Shown here in pieces: positions 26,042-33,650 of a DNA stretch of 42,457 nucleotides (positions within the stretch are counted from its first letter, which is position 1; every line of letters starts with the position of its first letter). Both the position numbers and the translations under genes were made by a program. Under the pieces are notes generated by a model. It was not told the origin of the DNA. It did no database searches and saw only the letters and a list, made by a program, of their open reading frames with translations. This DNA comes from Bermanella sp034112345 (GTDB lineage Bacteria; Pseudomonadota; Gammaproteobacteria; Pseudomonadales; Oceanobacteraceae): the NCBI GenBank assembly GCA_034112345.1, contig JAWUVN010000077.1, forward strand, positions 1-42,457, written 5' to 3'.

Positions 26042-26386
26042 TTAACGGCTGATTCTCATTCTTTCAATCGTTAATGCCTTACCTTCACATTCATGAGTGC
26101 TCACGCTTAAGGTGAATTTATTTAACATGGCATTCATGGCCATTTCAAACTTTCTATTACTTACAATATTGTGTTCGTTATAAACCCTAAACAAGTTAGA
26201 ACTCTTGCCTCCACATTTATGACGTTTATTCGATGCCCTAATATCAAATGGCGCTTCTTCGTCGTCCTCATTTTGTGCCACAGACTCAATAACCATTCCT
26301 GTTACATCATAAAATGCACTATGTGCAGGTTTGATGCATAAAGTAATCAATGCAAAAAATAAAAGTATTGGGTGGATCGACGGCAT
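26042..26386 (-). CDS. hypothetical small secreted protein
   Basis: This 114-residue protein is not recognised. Start 26386 gives a standard signal peptide (MPSIHPILLFFALITLCIKP-AHS-A); a longer upstream start would put 18 polar residues before it. The mature part of about 90 residues has an acidic patch (QNEDDEEAPFD) and two cysteines ('RHKCGGKSSNLF', 'STHECEGKAL') that could form a disulfide. It is transcribed divergently from the motor-like operon and shares its 135-base upstream region, so co-regulation is possible. Confidence 0.5.
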   Translation of the reverse strand: MPSIHPILLFFALITLCIKPAHSAFYDVTGMVIESVAQNEDDEEAPFDIRASNKRHKCGGKSSNLFRVYNEHNIVSNRKFEMAMNAMLNKFTLSVSTHECEGKALTIERMRISR

Positions 26387-26480
26387 TATCAGTGTGTTCT
26401 TTTGGTTGAGAGCTAGGTTTCTTATTATATTAACGACCACCCTTTATAAAACTAAAGCATTTAATGATAGCGAGAAACAG

Positions 26481-26495
26481 GGCTTGAACTATGCT
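26481..26495 (+). promoter_or_regulatory. candidate sigma-54 promoter of the motor-like operon
   Basis: GGCTTGAACTATGCT has GG (26481-26482) and GC (26493-26494) separated by exactly 10 bases, the -24/-12 rule, and matches 'GGC..G....TGC(T)' of the consensus. Transcription would start near 26506, about 16 bases before the first start codon. Flagellar genes of related bacteria often use sigma-54. The match is partial, and an activator site was not identified. Confidence 0.3.
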
Positions 26496-26521
26496 TGTTC
26501 TAGTGTGTTAGGCAAAAATGG

Positions 26522-27634
26522 ATGATGCCAAGGATGAAGCAGGAATTAAGACTGTACACTGTGGATAATGTTGTTTTATGGGCGCTTATAATTATATTTA
26601 GCGTCAGTCTTTCGACGCTATCTCACTCTGAAACCAGAGTGGCCAATGCAAACCTCCCCCAGTTTAGTGCTCCGCCGACTACTTATGCCGGTTTTTCACG
26701 TCTGTTAGATGATGAAACCATTTTAATACCTGAAGAATTATTAGATGTGAGTAAAGATGTGAAGCGTATTGCGTTTTATCATAATGGAGATCGCTTGCAT
26801 CGTAATATTTCTAAGCAAGTACACCTGATGATTGAAAATAAACTTTTAGGAAAGTTTATGGGGTTGGGCCGTTTTGAAGTAATCGACTGTATCGAATGTA
26901 GAACAACGCGTGTGAACTTTGAAAAAACGCGAATGCACGTTAGTCAAAGTGCGCAAAGTAATCAGGATTTAAGATTACTATCAAAAGAAGTTCGTGTTGA
27001 TGCATTCGTACTTTGGAGCGCCAGTGTTCACGAAGATAAATTTACTGTAAATCTAAGGATGGTAGGTTCAAAAAGCAACGAACTTTTATGGTTAAAAGAA
27101 TACGCTAAAAAAACAACTCGTGAAGAAGAAGAGCTTCAATTCGAAACCATTGAAATGGAAATGACCATCAGTTCATTTGGTCTTGGATCAACGCGGGATG
27201 GTGTGGGTGCGATCGAGGATGCAGAGCTTAATAGAGTCACAGGATTTGGTTTAAGAAGACGTGAATCCACAACATTAAATAAAGATATTGAATACAGCTT
27301 AGGTGCTGAGTATTTTAGAAATTTTTCAGCTTCAGATCAATTTAGTGTTAATGGTATTAATTTAGAGGGCCGAGTCTATGTACGTATCGAAGCATTAAGT
27401 AAGTGGGTTGATACAAAGGCGTATGTGGGTGTTGGACAGGCATTTTTTAGTGGAAGCCATGGATTAATGATGAAGTTTGGATTGGAGTTCCCGTTTGTCA
27501 CTAATGGATTTATGGCCTTGGGTGGTGTGTATTTAGTAGAAGAATCGGTTGAATGGGATTCTGATGCTGACTATGTAGATGACTCTGATTTTGGTGGTGC
27601 TGGTTTGGATTTAACACTTGGCTATCGATTTTAA
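26522..27634 (+). CDS. FlgO-like periplasmic domain fused to C-terminal outer-membrane barrel
   Basis: This 370-residue protein is the first gene of the motor-like operon. An N-terminal signal/anchor helix (VVLWALIIIFSVSLSTLSHS) is followed by an alpha/beta domain at about 80-195, whose end 'VDAFVLWSASVHEDKFTVNL' then 'RMVGSKSNELLWL' closely follows the FlgO pattern 'iDYVLVGty..-dGvlVNaRiVG.KS'. FlgO and its relatives (FlgT, TolB-N type folds) support flagella at the outer membrane in Vibrio. From about 245 the sequence becomes strand-rich and ends 'GAGLDLTLGYRF', a BAM-type C-terminus. I infer an outer-membrane anchor for the motor. Start 26522 has TAGG upstream; ATGs at 26525 and 26534 are alternatives. 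Confidence 0.65.
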   Translation: MMPRMKQELRLYTVDNVVLWALIIIFSVSLSTLSHSETRVANANLPQFSAPPTTYAGFSRLLDDETILIPEELLDVSKDVKRIAFYHNGDRLHRNISKQVHLMIENKLLGKFMGLGRFEVIDCIECRTTRVNFEKTRMHVSQSAQSNQDLRLLSKEVRVDAFVLWSASVHEDKFTVNLRMVGSKSNELLWLKEYAKKTTREEEELQFETIEMEMTISSFGLGSTRDGVGAIEDAELNRVTGFGLRRRESTTLNKDIEYSLGAEYFRNFSASDQFSVNGINLEGRVYVRIEALSKWVDTKAYVGVGQAFFSGSHGLMMKFGLEFPFVTNGFMALGGVYLVEESVEWDSDADYVDDSDFGGAGLDLTLGYRF

Positions 27635-27643
27635 GGGGGAGTA

Positions 27644-28291
27644 ATGAAATTAAAAATTAAATCACAACTAATTTCAATCGCCTTAATTATTGCTTTAGGC
27701 GGTTGCAGTTTGGCTCAACTTGATATGGAAAAAAATCCATTTGAAGAGCAGGAGCCAATAGAAATAAATAATGTTGATTTGGGTGATGACGTTGAGTACG
27801 CCAAAAAGAATCATGGCATCGTGAATATCCATCGCCACGGTCCTGGCTATGACGTAATGATGATGTTAAATGCAGGTGAGAGTGACATTATTTTTAGTAT
27901 GGATTTACCACCTGGAGGAACGATGGATTCTATGACTTCAGATGATTTTTTGGCTGGCGAGTCAGAAGAATCAAGTTCAGATAATAAACTTTCTGGAGGC
28001 GGAGAAGAAAATAAATTCTTTAATAAAAAATCGGTTGAATTATTTTCAATGGCCACAAAGCATATGTTAAGTGCACAGGCTTTATTTTATAGAAAATCAT
28101 ATTGGAAAGCTCTGGAAGAAACAAATAAAGCTATGTCACTCGTGCCATCTTCAGCTCAAGCTCATGCTCTTAAGGGAAGTATCTATTATAAAATGGGACG
28201 TAAAAAAGATGCGAAAATATCTTGGGAAAATGCTTTGAAACTTGATCCTTCTTTAAAAAACGTTAAAGAAAGTTTGAAGTTGGTTAAATAG
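27644..28291 (+). CDS. TPR-containing lipoprotein in motor-like operon
   Basis: This 215-residue lipoprotein has the lipobox LGGC at residues 18-21 (MKLKIKSQLISIALIIALGG-C). An acidic, low-complexity stretch at about 100-125 leads to a C-terminal helical part at about 130-215 with two TPR-like units: 'AQALFYRKSYWKALEETNKA' and 'AHALKGSIYYKMGRKKDAKI', ending 'NALKLDPSLKNVKESLK'. A TPR lipoprotein suggests a scaffold at the inner face of the outer membrane, comparable in role to pilotins or the assembly lipoproteins of other envelope machines; this is inference. It has a strong SD (AGGGGGAG) and lies 9 bases after the upstream stop. Confidence 0.8.
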   Translation: MKLKIKSQLISIALIIALGGCSLAQLDMEKNPFEEQEPIEINNVDLGDDVEYAKKNHGIVNIHRHGPGYDVMMMLNAGESDIIFSMDLPPGGTMDSMTSDDFLAGESEESSSDNKLSGGGEENKFFNKKSVELFSMATKHMLSAQALFYRKSYWKALEETNKAMSLVPSSAQAHALKGSIYYKMGRKKDAKISWENALKLDPSLKNVKESLKLVK

Positions 28292-28299
28292 GAGGTGAT
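28290..28299 (+). promoter_or_regulatory. near-perfect Shine-Dalgarno site of the FliF-FliG fusion gene
   Basis: AGGAGGTGAT, almost fully complementary to the 16S rRNA 3' end, overlaps the stop of the TPR lipoprotein gene and lies 2 bases from the fusion gene ATG at the 3' edge (core GGAGG 6-7 bases away). It predicts efficient, coupled translation of the rotor protein. Confidence 0.8.
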
Positions 28300-28301
28300 A
28301 T

Positions 28302-30296
28302 ATGAAATATGAATCTGGATTAAATACTTCGTTTTATAAGCTTTCTATTACCGTTCTTGCTGTACTGGTGATGATGTCAGTCTTTGAACTTTCTCATGCA
28401 GAAGGTTCAGCTCCAATTGAAGTGATTACTAAAAAAGATGATTTAGAAGAAATACAATTAAAATCTAGATTAGAGGATCGTTTGGCCAGAGATATTCAAG
28501 CCTATCTAGGTCGTGGACGGTTTATCATAAATGTCGATGTGACGTTAGAAAAAATCAGACAGGTTGTAAAAGGTAAGGCTACAAAATCTGTGTCACAAAA
28601 TATGAATGATAATCAATATGGCTCTTACCCTGAATTGCGATTTCCAAGAAGTTATCAGAAGAATGATAGTGATGAAATAAAGGAAAATGAGATTGATAGT
28701 TTGCCGGGCCTGCCTTATGTAAACATTCCTGCAGACAAAGAAAAAGATGCTGAAATTGAATTTATGCGTGAGCAGATTAAAAGGTTGCAGAGGCAGCAGC
28801 GACAGCCTAAGTGGGACGGTGATGGTTCAGGGCAAGGTGGTGAGCCGAAAATGGAACCTGATACGACTGTGGGCGAATTTAATCGAATTAAAAAATTAGT
28901 CATCTCATTAGTGGTTGAGAATGATGTTAACGCAGAGCAAGAAGCGTTTATTAGAAACCTTGTTTATCAAAAGGCATCGCTTAATGATTTACGTGGTGAC
29001 GAGCTTAAAATTATTCGCACTGAATTTTCTGTAAATACAGCGCTGAATGAATTTGAAAAATCTGGCCCAGCTCTTAGTTGGTTAGAGAAAAACTTCAATT
29101 CACTTGCTTTAGGCTTGCTCACATTATTGGCTTTTCTATTGCTTGCTTTAATATTTCTTTCGTTAAGAAAAAAAGAACAAGCTAGCCCTCTAGGCTCAGT
29201 TAATCAGTCTGGTTTTAATGCCGCACCAGAAAAAACAGATAATTCAATTGCTGACGTTAAAGTATCAGATGTAGCCGATTCTAAGCAGGCTATGCTTAGA
29301 ACGCGGCAAGATATTATTAGCCTGGGCTTAGGGCAGCCACAATCCGTGCAAGCTGGGATGTCAGAACTGGTGTCTCAAGAAGATAAGATTCCAATGATAG
29401 CTTCAATATATAAAACCTTGGGCAGAAGTTTGTTTCGCTCTATATTTCCCAGTATTGAGCAAATGCAGTTGCAAAGTATTATGGCTCAATTAGCGGACCA
29501 GCCCCCAGATGAAGAGCAGCAATTTCGTGACCTTCAAGATTTCCATCAAATATTGCAACAAAAAATTCAAAACAATGGGCCTGCTCATGCGCACCCATTT
29601 GAATTTTTAAATAAATTAAATGACAGTCAAGTGTTGTATTTAATGCAGCACGAAGATCCTAGGATTCAAGCGCTTGTTGTGAGTCAGTTAGAATCAGAGC
29701 AAGCAGCGAGAGTTCTGAATCGTGTGCCGGAGAAAAAGCAATCTCAATTAATGGCTGAGCTAGGGCAGTTTGAAACATTTCCAATGGATACGTTTAAGGA
29801 TGTAGCAGATCGCTTAGCAAAATCAGCACAGCAAGTACCAAGCTTTGAAAATGTGAATGCAGATGGCTTGGGTATGCTAATGAGTATGCTAGATCGCATG
29901 AGCAGCAGTGAAGAATCTAAAGTTTTAAAACGTTTAAAACAAGATAAGCCAGATACTTTTTATCGCTTACGGCAGCTGTACTTTACTTTCAGTGATGTAG
30001 TGCGAACACCGCCTCAAGTATTAAGTAATGCTTTACGTGAAGTCGAGCGAAATCACATCGGTCAGGCGCTTTGTAGTACGCCAGATGACTTTAAAATTCA
30101 TGTTTTAAAATCTTTGAATTCAGCGCCTAAATTAAAAGCTCAGGTTAGAGAAGATATGAGACGTTTTGAGGGGAAAATATCGTCTCAAGAAGTGGATAAG
30201 GCAAGACGTTCTATCGTTCATAAAGTTCGTGAATACATTAATACAGGTAAGTTCTCTATGGAGCAGCTTGAAACACCAGAGAAGAAAGCCTCGTAA
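28302..30296 (+). CDS. FliF-FliG-like fusion: MS-ring RBM3 domain plus switch/torque domains
   Basis: This 664-residue protein has a signal-like N-terminal helix (13-33), then a periplasmic part that matches the third ring-building motif of FliF in two halves split by a long polar insert. The first half, about 57-82, is 'LEDRLARDIQAYLGRGRFII'; the insert at about 83-190 sits where FliF has its beta-collar loop; the second half, about 193-245, includes 'FNRIKKLVISLVVE' and 'LRGDELKIIRTEFS'. One membrane helix (264-289) equals FliF TM2. The cytoplasmic part resembles FliG: middle domain about 435-510 ('QVLYLMQHEDPRIQALVVSQ', 'LESEQAARVLNRVPEK') and C-terminal domain about 520-650 ('RLRQLYFTFSDVV', 'LREVERNHIGQALC', 'EVDKARRSIVHKVREYINTG'). 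RBM1/RBM2 and the FliM-binding EHPQ form are absent. I infer an inner-membrane rotor ring in one polypeptide. Confidence 0.8.
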   Translation: MKYESGLNTSFYKLSITVLAVLVMMSVFELSHAEGSAPIEVITKKDDLEEIQLKSRLEDRLARDIQAYLGRGRFIINVDVTLEKIRQVVKGKATKSVSQNMNDNQYGSYPELRFPRSYQKNDSDEIKENEIDSLPGLPYVNIPADKEKDAEIEFMREQIKRLQRQQRQPKWDGDGSGQGGEPKMEPDTTVGEFNRIKKLVISLVVENDVNAEQEAFIRNLVYQKASLNDLRGDELKIIRTEFSVNTALNEFEKSGPALSWLEKNFNSLALGLLTLLAFLLLALIFLSLRKKEQASPLGSVNQSGFNAAPEKTDNSIADVKVSDVADSKQAMLRTRQDIISLGLGQPQSVQAGMSELVSQEDKIPMIASIYKTLGRSLFRSIFPSIEQMQLQSIMAQLADQPPDEEQQFRDLQDFHQILQQKIQNNGPAHAHPFEFLNKLNDSQVLYLMQHEDPRIQALVVSQLESEQAARVLNRVPEKKQSQLMAELGQFETFPMDTFKDVADRLAKSAQQVPSFENVNADGLGMLMSMLDRMSSSEESKVLKRLKQDKPDTFYRLRQLYFTFSDVVRTPPQVLSNALREVERNHIGQALCSTPDDFKIHVLKSLNSAPKLKAQVREDMRRFEGKISSQEVDKARRSIVHKVREYINTGKFSMEQLETPEKKAS

Positions 30297-30361
30297 ATAT
30301 TATCAAGGATTGATAACACTATGGACTTGAATTGCAAGGACCAAAAACATGGGAGAATTAA

Positions 30362-31159
30362 ATGATTAGCCCAAGCACCTTAGTCGGTATTACAGCGGGT
30401 ATTGGTTTATTTGTTGCTGCCATTATCAGTTCCACTGACAACTATATGATGTTTGTGAGTCTTGCCAGTGGCATGATGGTTTTGGGCTCTACATTTGCTG
30501 CGTCTTTAATCAGTTTTAGTTTTTTAGAGGTGATGCATGCGCTAAGGGCCATGATACAAACCGTTTTATCAAGTAACACTACGCAAACGCATTTAAAGGA
30601 ACTGGTTAAGCGCTTTGGTGAATTGAGTGTCATTTATAGGGATGGCGGAATTACGGCTTTGGAAGATGCTCTGACCAAGAAAGAAAAGGGCGATTTTTTT
30701 CTGGCGCAGGGCGTTGAGTTGATGGGTGCTGGCTATAAGCAGTCGGATATTCGAATTATCATGGGTGATACTATGGACAGCCATTGGCAGCGACAAACAC
30801 TTGAAGCCAAAATACTCAACACCATGGGCGTATACGCACCTGGTTTTGGAATGGTAGGTACGATAGTGGGTTTGATTATCATGCTGGATAACATGGGCGG
30901 TGACATGGCCAACCTTGGTAAGGGTCTAGCATTAGCTCTAATAACCACACTTTATGGTGTTTTATTATCAAATCTTTTATTTAAGCCAACCGCTGCTCAG
31001 GTAACCGAAAAACAAGAGCAAGAATATTTTAGGCATCAAATGATCACAGATGGCTTTGTTTTGTTGGCAGAAAAAAAAGATCCCCTGTTGATACAGGATC
31101 GTTTGAATGCCTATGTATCGCCAGCCAAACGTTATGTGCCTGAAGAAATAAGTGATTAA
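30362..31159 (+). CDS. MotA/PomA-like stator channel subunit
   Basis: This 265-residue inner-membrane protein has four membrane helices (about 5-24, 28-52, 145-175, 185-208). The helix 3-4 region 'APGFGMVGTIVGLIIMLDNM' and 'GKGLALALITTLYGVLLSNL' is the PomA/MotA signature, not the shorter TolQ/ExbB pattern. In the cytoplasmic loop R93 and E101 ('YRDGGITALED') are 8 residues apart, as are the torque residues R90/E98 of E. coli MotA and R88/E96 of PomA. It is expected to form a pentamer around the MotB-like dimer and push the FliG-like rotor. It overlaps none of its neighbours; motB follows 5 bases after its stop. Confidence 0.9.
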   Translation: MISPSTLVGITAGIGLFVAAIISSTDNYMMFVSLASGMMVLGSTFAASLISFSFLEVMHALRAMIQTVLSSNTTQTHLKELVKRFGELSVIYRDGGITALEDALTKKEKGDFFLAQGVELMGAGYKQSDIRIIMGDTMDSHWQRQTLEAKILNTMGVYAPGFGMVGTIVGLIIMLDNMGGDMANLGKGLALALITTLYGVLLSNLLFKPTAAQVTEKQEQEYFRHQMITDGFVLLAEKKDPLLIQDRLNAYVSPAKRYVPEEISD

Positions 31160-31164
31160 TTATT

Positions 31165-31845
31165 ATGAGCGATAACGCATCTAAGCGAGGACTGCGCCGC
31201 CGTCGAGCAACGTTTGATGCGGACGGTGAAGGTTGGATTGTGACCTATGCCGATGCTATAACGCTTCTACTTGCTTTCTTTGTCATGATTTTATCGGTAT
31301 CAGATTTGAATCAAGGAAAAATAGAAGCCTTAAAGGAAGGCTTGGCCAGTACACTCACTAATGAAGAAGTGGTTACGCCTTTTACTGATATCAAGGAAGA
31401 ATTAGATGAAATCATAAAAGAGCATGATATGTCTGATAATGTTGCAGTTGATATCGATGCAAAAGGGGTTCGAGTGGAGTTTTCGAACTTTTCTTTGTAT
31501 GACTCGGGTAGCGCTGCATTAAGGCCTCAAGCTTTGCCCATGTTAGATGAGGTCAGTAAGGTCATTGAAACCAGCAGTCATGAAACCCACCTTATCGAAG
31601 TAGAGGGTCACACAGATGATGTGCCCATTAGCACTGCTAGATTTCCATCCAATTGGGAGTTAAGTTCGTCTAGGGCCAGTAATGTGGTGAAATTCTTAAT
31701 TACTAAAGGGGTAGATAAATCTCGCTTAAAAGCCGCTGGCTATGCGGATTCTAGGCCAAAACAGGACCTAGAAGGTAACCAGAGTTTTACGAATGACATG
31801 AGAGCGGCTAACCGCCGAGTAGTGATATACGTAAAACGATTCTAA
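31165..31845 (+). CDS. MotB-like stator subunit with peptidoglycan-binding domain
   Basis: This 226-residue protein has a basic N-terminus (KRGLRRRR), a single membrane helix with the ion-carrying aspartate D30 in 'WIVTYADAITLLLAFFVMIL', a linker helix, and a C-terminal OmpA-like domain with 'IEVEGHTDDVPISTARFPSN', 'WELSSSRASNVVKFLI' and 'LKAAGYADSRP' for binding peptidoglycan. This is the complete MotB plan, at the short end of the family. The coupling ion (H+ or Na+) cannot be told from sequence. It is the last gene of the motor-like operon. Confidence 0.92.
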   Translation: MSDNASKRGLRRRRATFDADGEGWIVTYADAITLLLAFFVMILSVSDLNQGKIEALKEGLASTLTNEEVVTPFTDIKEELDEIIKEHDMSDNVAVDIDAKGVRVEFSNFSLYDSGSAALRPQALPMLDEVSKVIETSSHETHLIEVEGHTDDVPISTARFPSNWELSSSRASNVVKFLITKGVDKSRLKAAGYADSRPKQDLEGNQSFTNDMRAANRRVVIYVKRF

Positions 31846-31871
31846 TCTCACGCAAGGCTTTCCTGCCAGCC

Positions 31872-31887
31872 TAGCTCATTTGAGCTA
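31872..31887 (+). repeat. 7-bp inverted repeat after motB-like gene
   Basis: TAGCTCA-TT-TGAGCTA begins 27 bases after the motB-like stop and is followed by AGATTTACT. It may weakly terminate the operon, but the T run is poor. Confidence 0.35.
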
Positions 31888-31938
31888 AGATTTACTGTAA
31901 CTAATGGTAAGAATTATTGTAACGGGGCCTATCTCTGA

Positions 31939-31965
31939 TTTACCCAGAGCCAGTGCTCTGGTAAA
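31939..31965 (+). repeat. bulged hairpin in pyrG leader
   Basis: TTTACCCAGAGC and GCTCTGGTAAA pair over 11 bp with one bulged C and a CAGT loop, about 57 bases before pyrG. There is no T run, so it is not an ordinary terminator. A role in pyrG expression is only a guess. Confidence 0.35.
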
Positions 31966-32021
31966 CTGCAGCGCCATCTAGTTACACAAAATCCAACCCT
32001 TAAACTCGGATTCTTCTATAT

Positions 32022-33650
32022 ATGTCGACTCGTTTTATATTCGTCACCGGCGGTGTTGTGTCCTCATTGGGCAAAGGCATTGCGTCTGCTTCTTTAGCGG
32101 CTATTTTGGAAGCTCGTGGCTTAAGTGTCACCATGCTGAAATTGGATCCGTACATCAACGTTGATCCCGGCACAATGAGTCCATTCCAGCACGGCGAAGT
32201 GTTCGTAACGGAAGACGGCGCCGAAACAGATTTAGATTTAGGCCATTACGAGCGATTTATCCGTACAACCATGGGACGCCGTAATAATTTCACCACAGGC
32301 CGCATCTACCAAGATGTGCTTAAGAAAGAGCGCCGCGGCGACTACTTAGGCGGTACTGTTCAGGTGATTCCTCATATTACTGATGAGATTAAGCGAAGAG
32401 TATACGAAGGTGCCGAAGGCGCAGACGTAGCACTTGTAGAGATTGGTGGCACCGTAGGTGATATTGAATCATTACCTTTCTTAGAGTCGATTCGTCAGTT
32501 AAAAGTTGAGTTAGGCAGTAAGCGTGCACTTTCTATGCACTTAACTTTGGTGCCTTATATTGCCACTGCTGGCGAGACCAAGACTAAGCCAACACAGCAC
32601 AGTGTTAAAGAAATGCTGTCTATTGGCCTACAGCCAGATATTTTGGTCTGTCGTTCTGATCACCGTATCGATGCCGCTTCTCTACGTAAAATTGCACTTT
32701 TCACCAACGTTGAAGAGCGTGCTGTTATTCCATTAGAAGATGCAGATACTATTTATCGTATTCCTACATTGCTTCAGGAAACCGGTCTTGATGACTACGT
32801 TATCGAGAAGTTTGGTCTAGAATGCGAGCCTGCTGACCTAAGCGAATGGGAGCAAGTGGTTGAAGCCAAGATGCACCCAGAAAAAGAAATTAACATCGCC
32901 ATGGTCGGTAAATACATGGAGTTATTAGACGCTTATAAGTCTCTAATAGAAGCCATTGATCATGCCGGTTTGAAGAACCGCACAAAAGTTAAAATTCAAT
33001 ACATTGATTCAGAAATCATTGAACGAGACGGTTGCTCTATCCTAGAGGGTAAAGACGCTATATTGGTTCCTGGTGGGTTCGGTAATCGTGGTGTTGAAGG
33101 TAAAATTCGTACTGTTCAGTATGCTCGCGAAAACAAGGTGCCTTATTTAGGTATTTGTCTGGGTATGCAAAGTGCGGTGATTGAATTTGCTCGTAATGTA
33201 TGTGGCTTAGAAGACGCGCACAGTACTGAGTTTGCAAAAAATACTACAAACCCAGTTGTGGGTTTAATTACAGAATGGACCACGGCTGAAGGTGATACTG
33301 AACTGCGCACAGAAGAATCTGATCTAGGTGGCACTATGCGCCTAGGCGGACAAGAGTGTCGTTTAGAAGCAGGCTCTCTTGCTGCTGCTGCTTATGGTCA
33401 AGAAACCATTCTTGAGCGTCACCGTCATCGCTACGAAGTGAATAATAATTTCATTGAAATCCTTGAGAAAAACGGCCTTCGTATAGCGGGTAAATCAATG
33501 GATGGCAATTTAGTAGAAGTTGTTGAAGTGATTGATCACCCATGGTTTGTTGCATGTCAATTCCATCCAGAATTTACATCGACCCCACGTGATGGACACG
33601 GATTGTTTGAAGCGTTTATTGCAGCGGCTATTAAGCACGCTGGCGTTTAA
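32022..33650 (+). CDS. pyrG: CTP synthase
   Basis: This 542-residue cytoplasmic enzyme makes CTP from UTP, ATP and glutamine. The N-terminal synthase domain has 'FVTGGVVSSLGKGIASASLA' and 'MLKLDPYINVDPGTMSPFQH'; the C-terminal glutaminase domain has the nucleophile cysteine in 'YLGICLGMQSAVIEF' and the His/Glu pair in 'ACQFHPEFTSTP'. The length is normal. ATG 32022 lacks a strong SD. In Pseudomonas kdsA normally follows; here enolase follows after only 60 bases. Confidence 0.99.
   Translation: MSTRFIFVTGGVVSSLGKGIASASLAAILEARGLSVTMLKLDPYINVDPGTMSPFQHGEVFVTEDGAETDLDLGHYERFIRTTMGRRNNFTTGRIYQDVLKKERRGDYLGGTVQVIPHITDEIKRRVYEGAEGADVALVEIGGTVGDIESLPFLESIRQLKVELGSKRALSMHLTLVPYIATAGETKTKPTQHSVKEMLSIGLQPDILVCRSDHRIDAASLRKIALFTNVEERAVIPLEDADTIYRIPTLLQETGLDDYVIEKFGLECEPADLSEWEQVVEAKMHPEKEINIAMVGKYMELLDAYKSLIEAIDHAGLKNRTKVKIQYIDSEIIERDGCSILEGKDAILVPGGFGNRGVEGKIRTVQYARENKVPYLGICLGMQSAVIEFARNVCGLEDAHSTEFAKNTTNPVVGLITEWTTAEGDTELRTEESDLGGTMRLGGQECRLEAGSLAAAAYGQETILERHRHRYEVNNNFIEILEKNGLRIAGKSMDGNLVEVVEVIDHPWFVACQFHPEFTSTPRDGHGLFEAFIAAAIKHAGV

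Noticed and set aside
26447..26477. Possible FliA (sigma-28) promoter before the motor-like operon (TAAA...GCGAGAAA)
   Set aside because: Spacing and the -10 sequence do not fit the GCCGATAA consensus.
30362..31845. MotA/MotB-like pair as part of a Zorya anti-phage system or a TolQR/ExbBD energiser
   Set aside because: The MotA-like protein is of ordinary length without the long ZorA tail, no ZorC/D or helicase/nuclease genes are near, and the sequence pattern is PomA/MotA, not TolQ/ExbB. The FliG-like neighbour explains the pair better.
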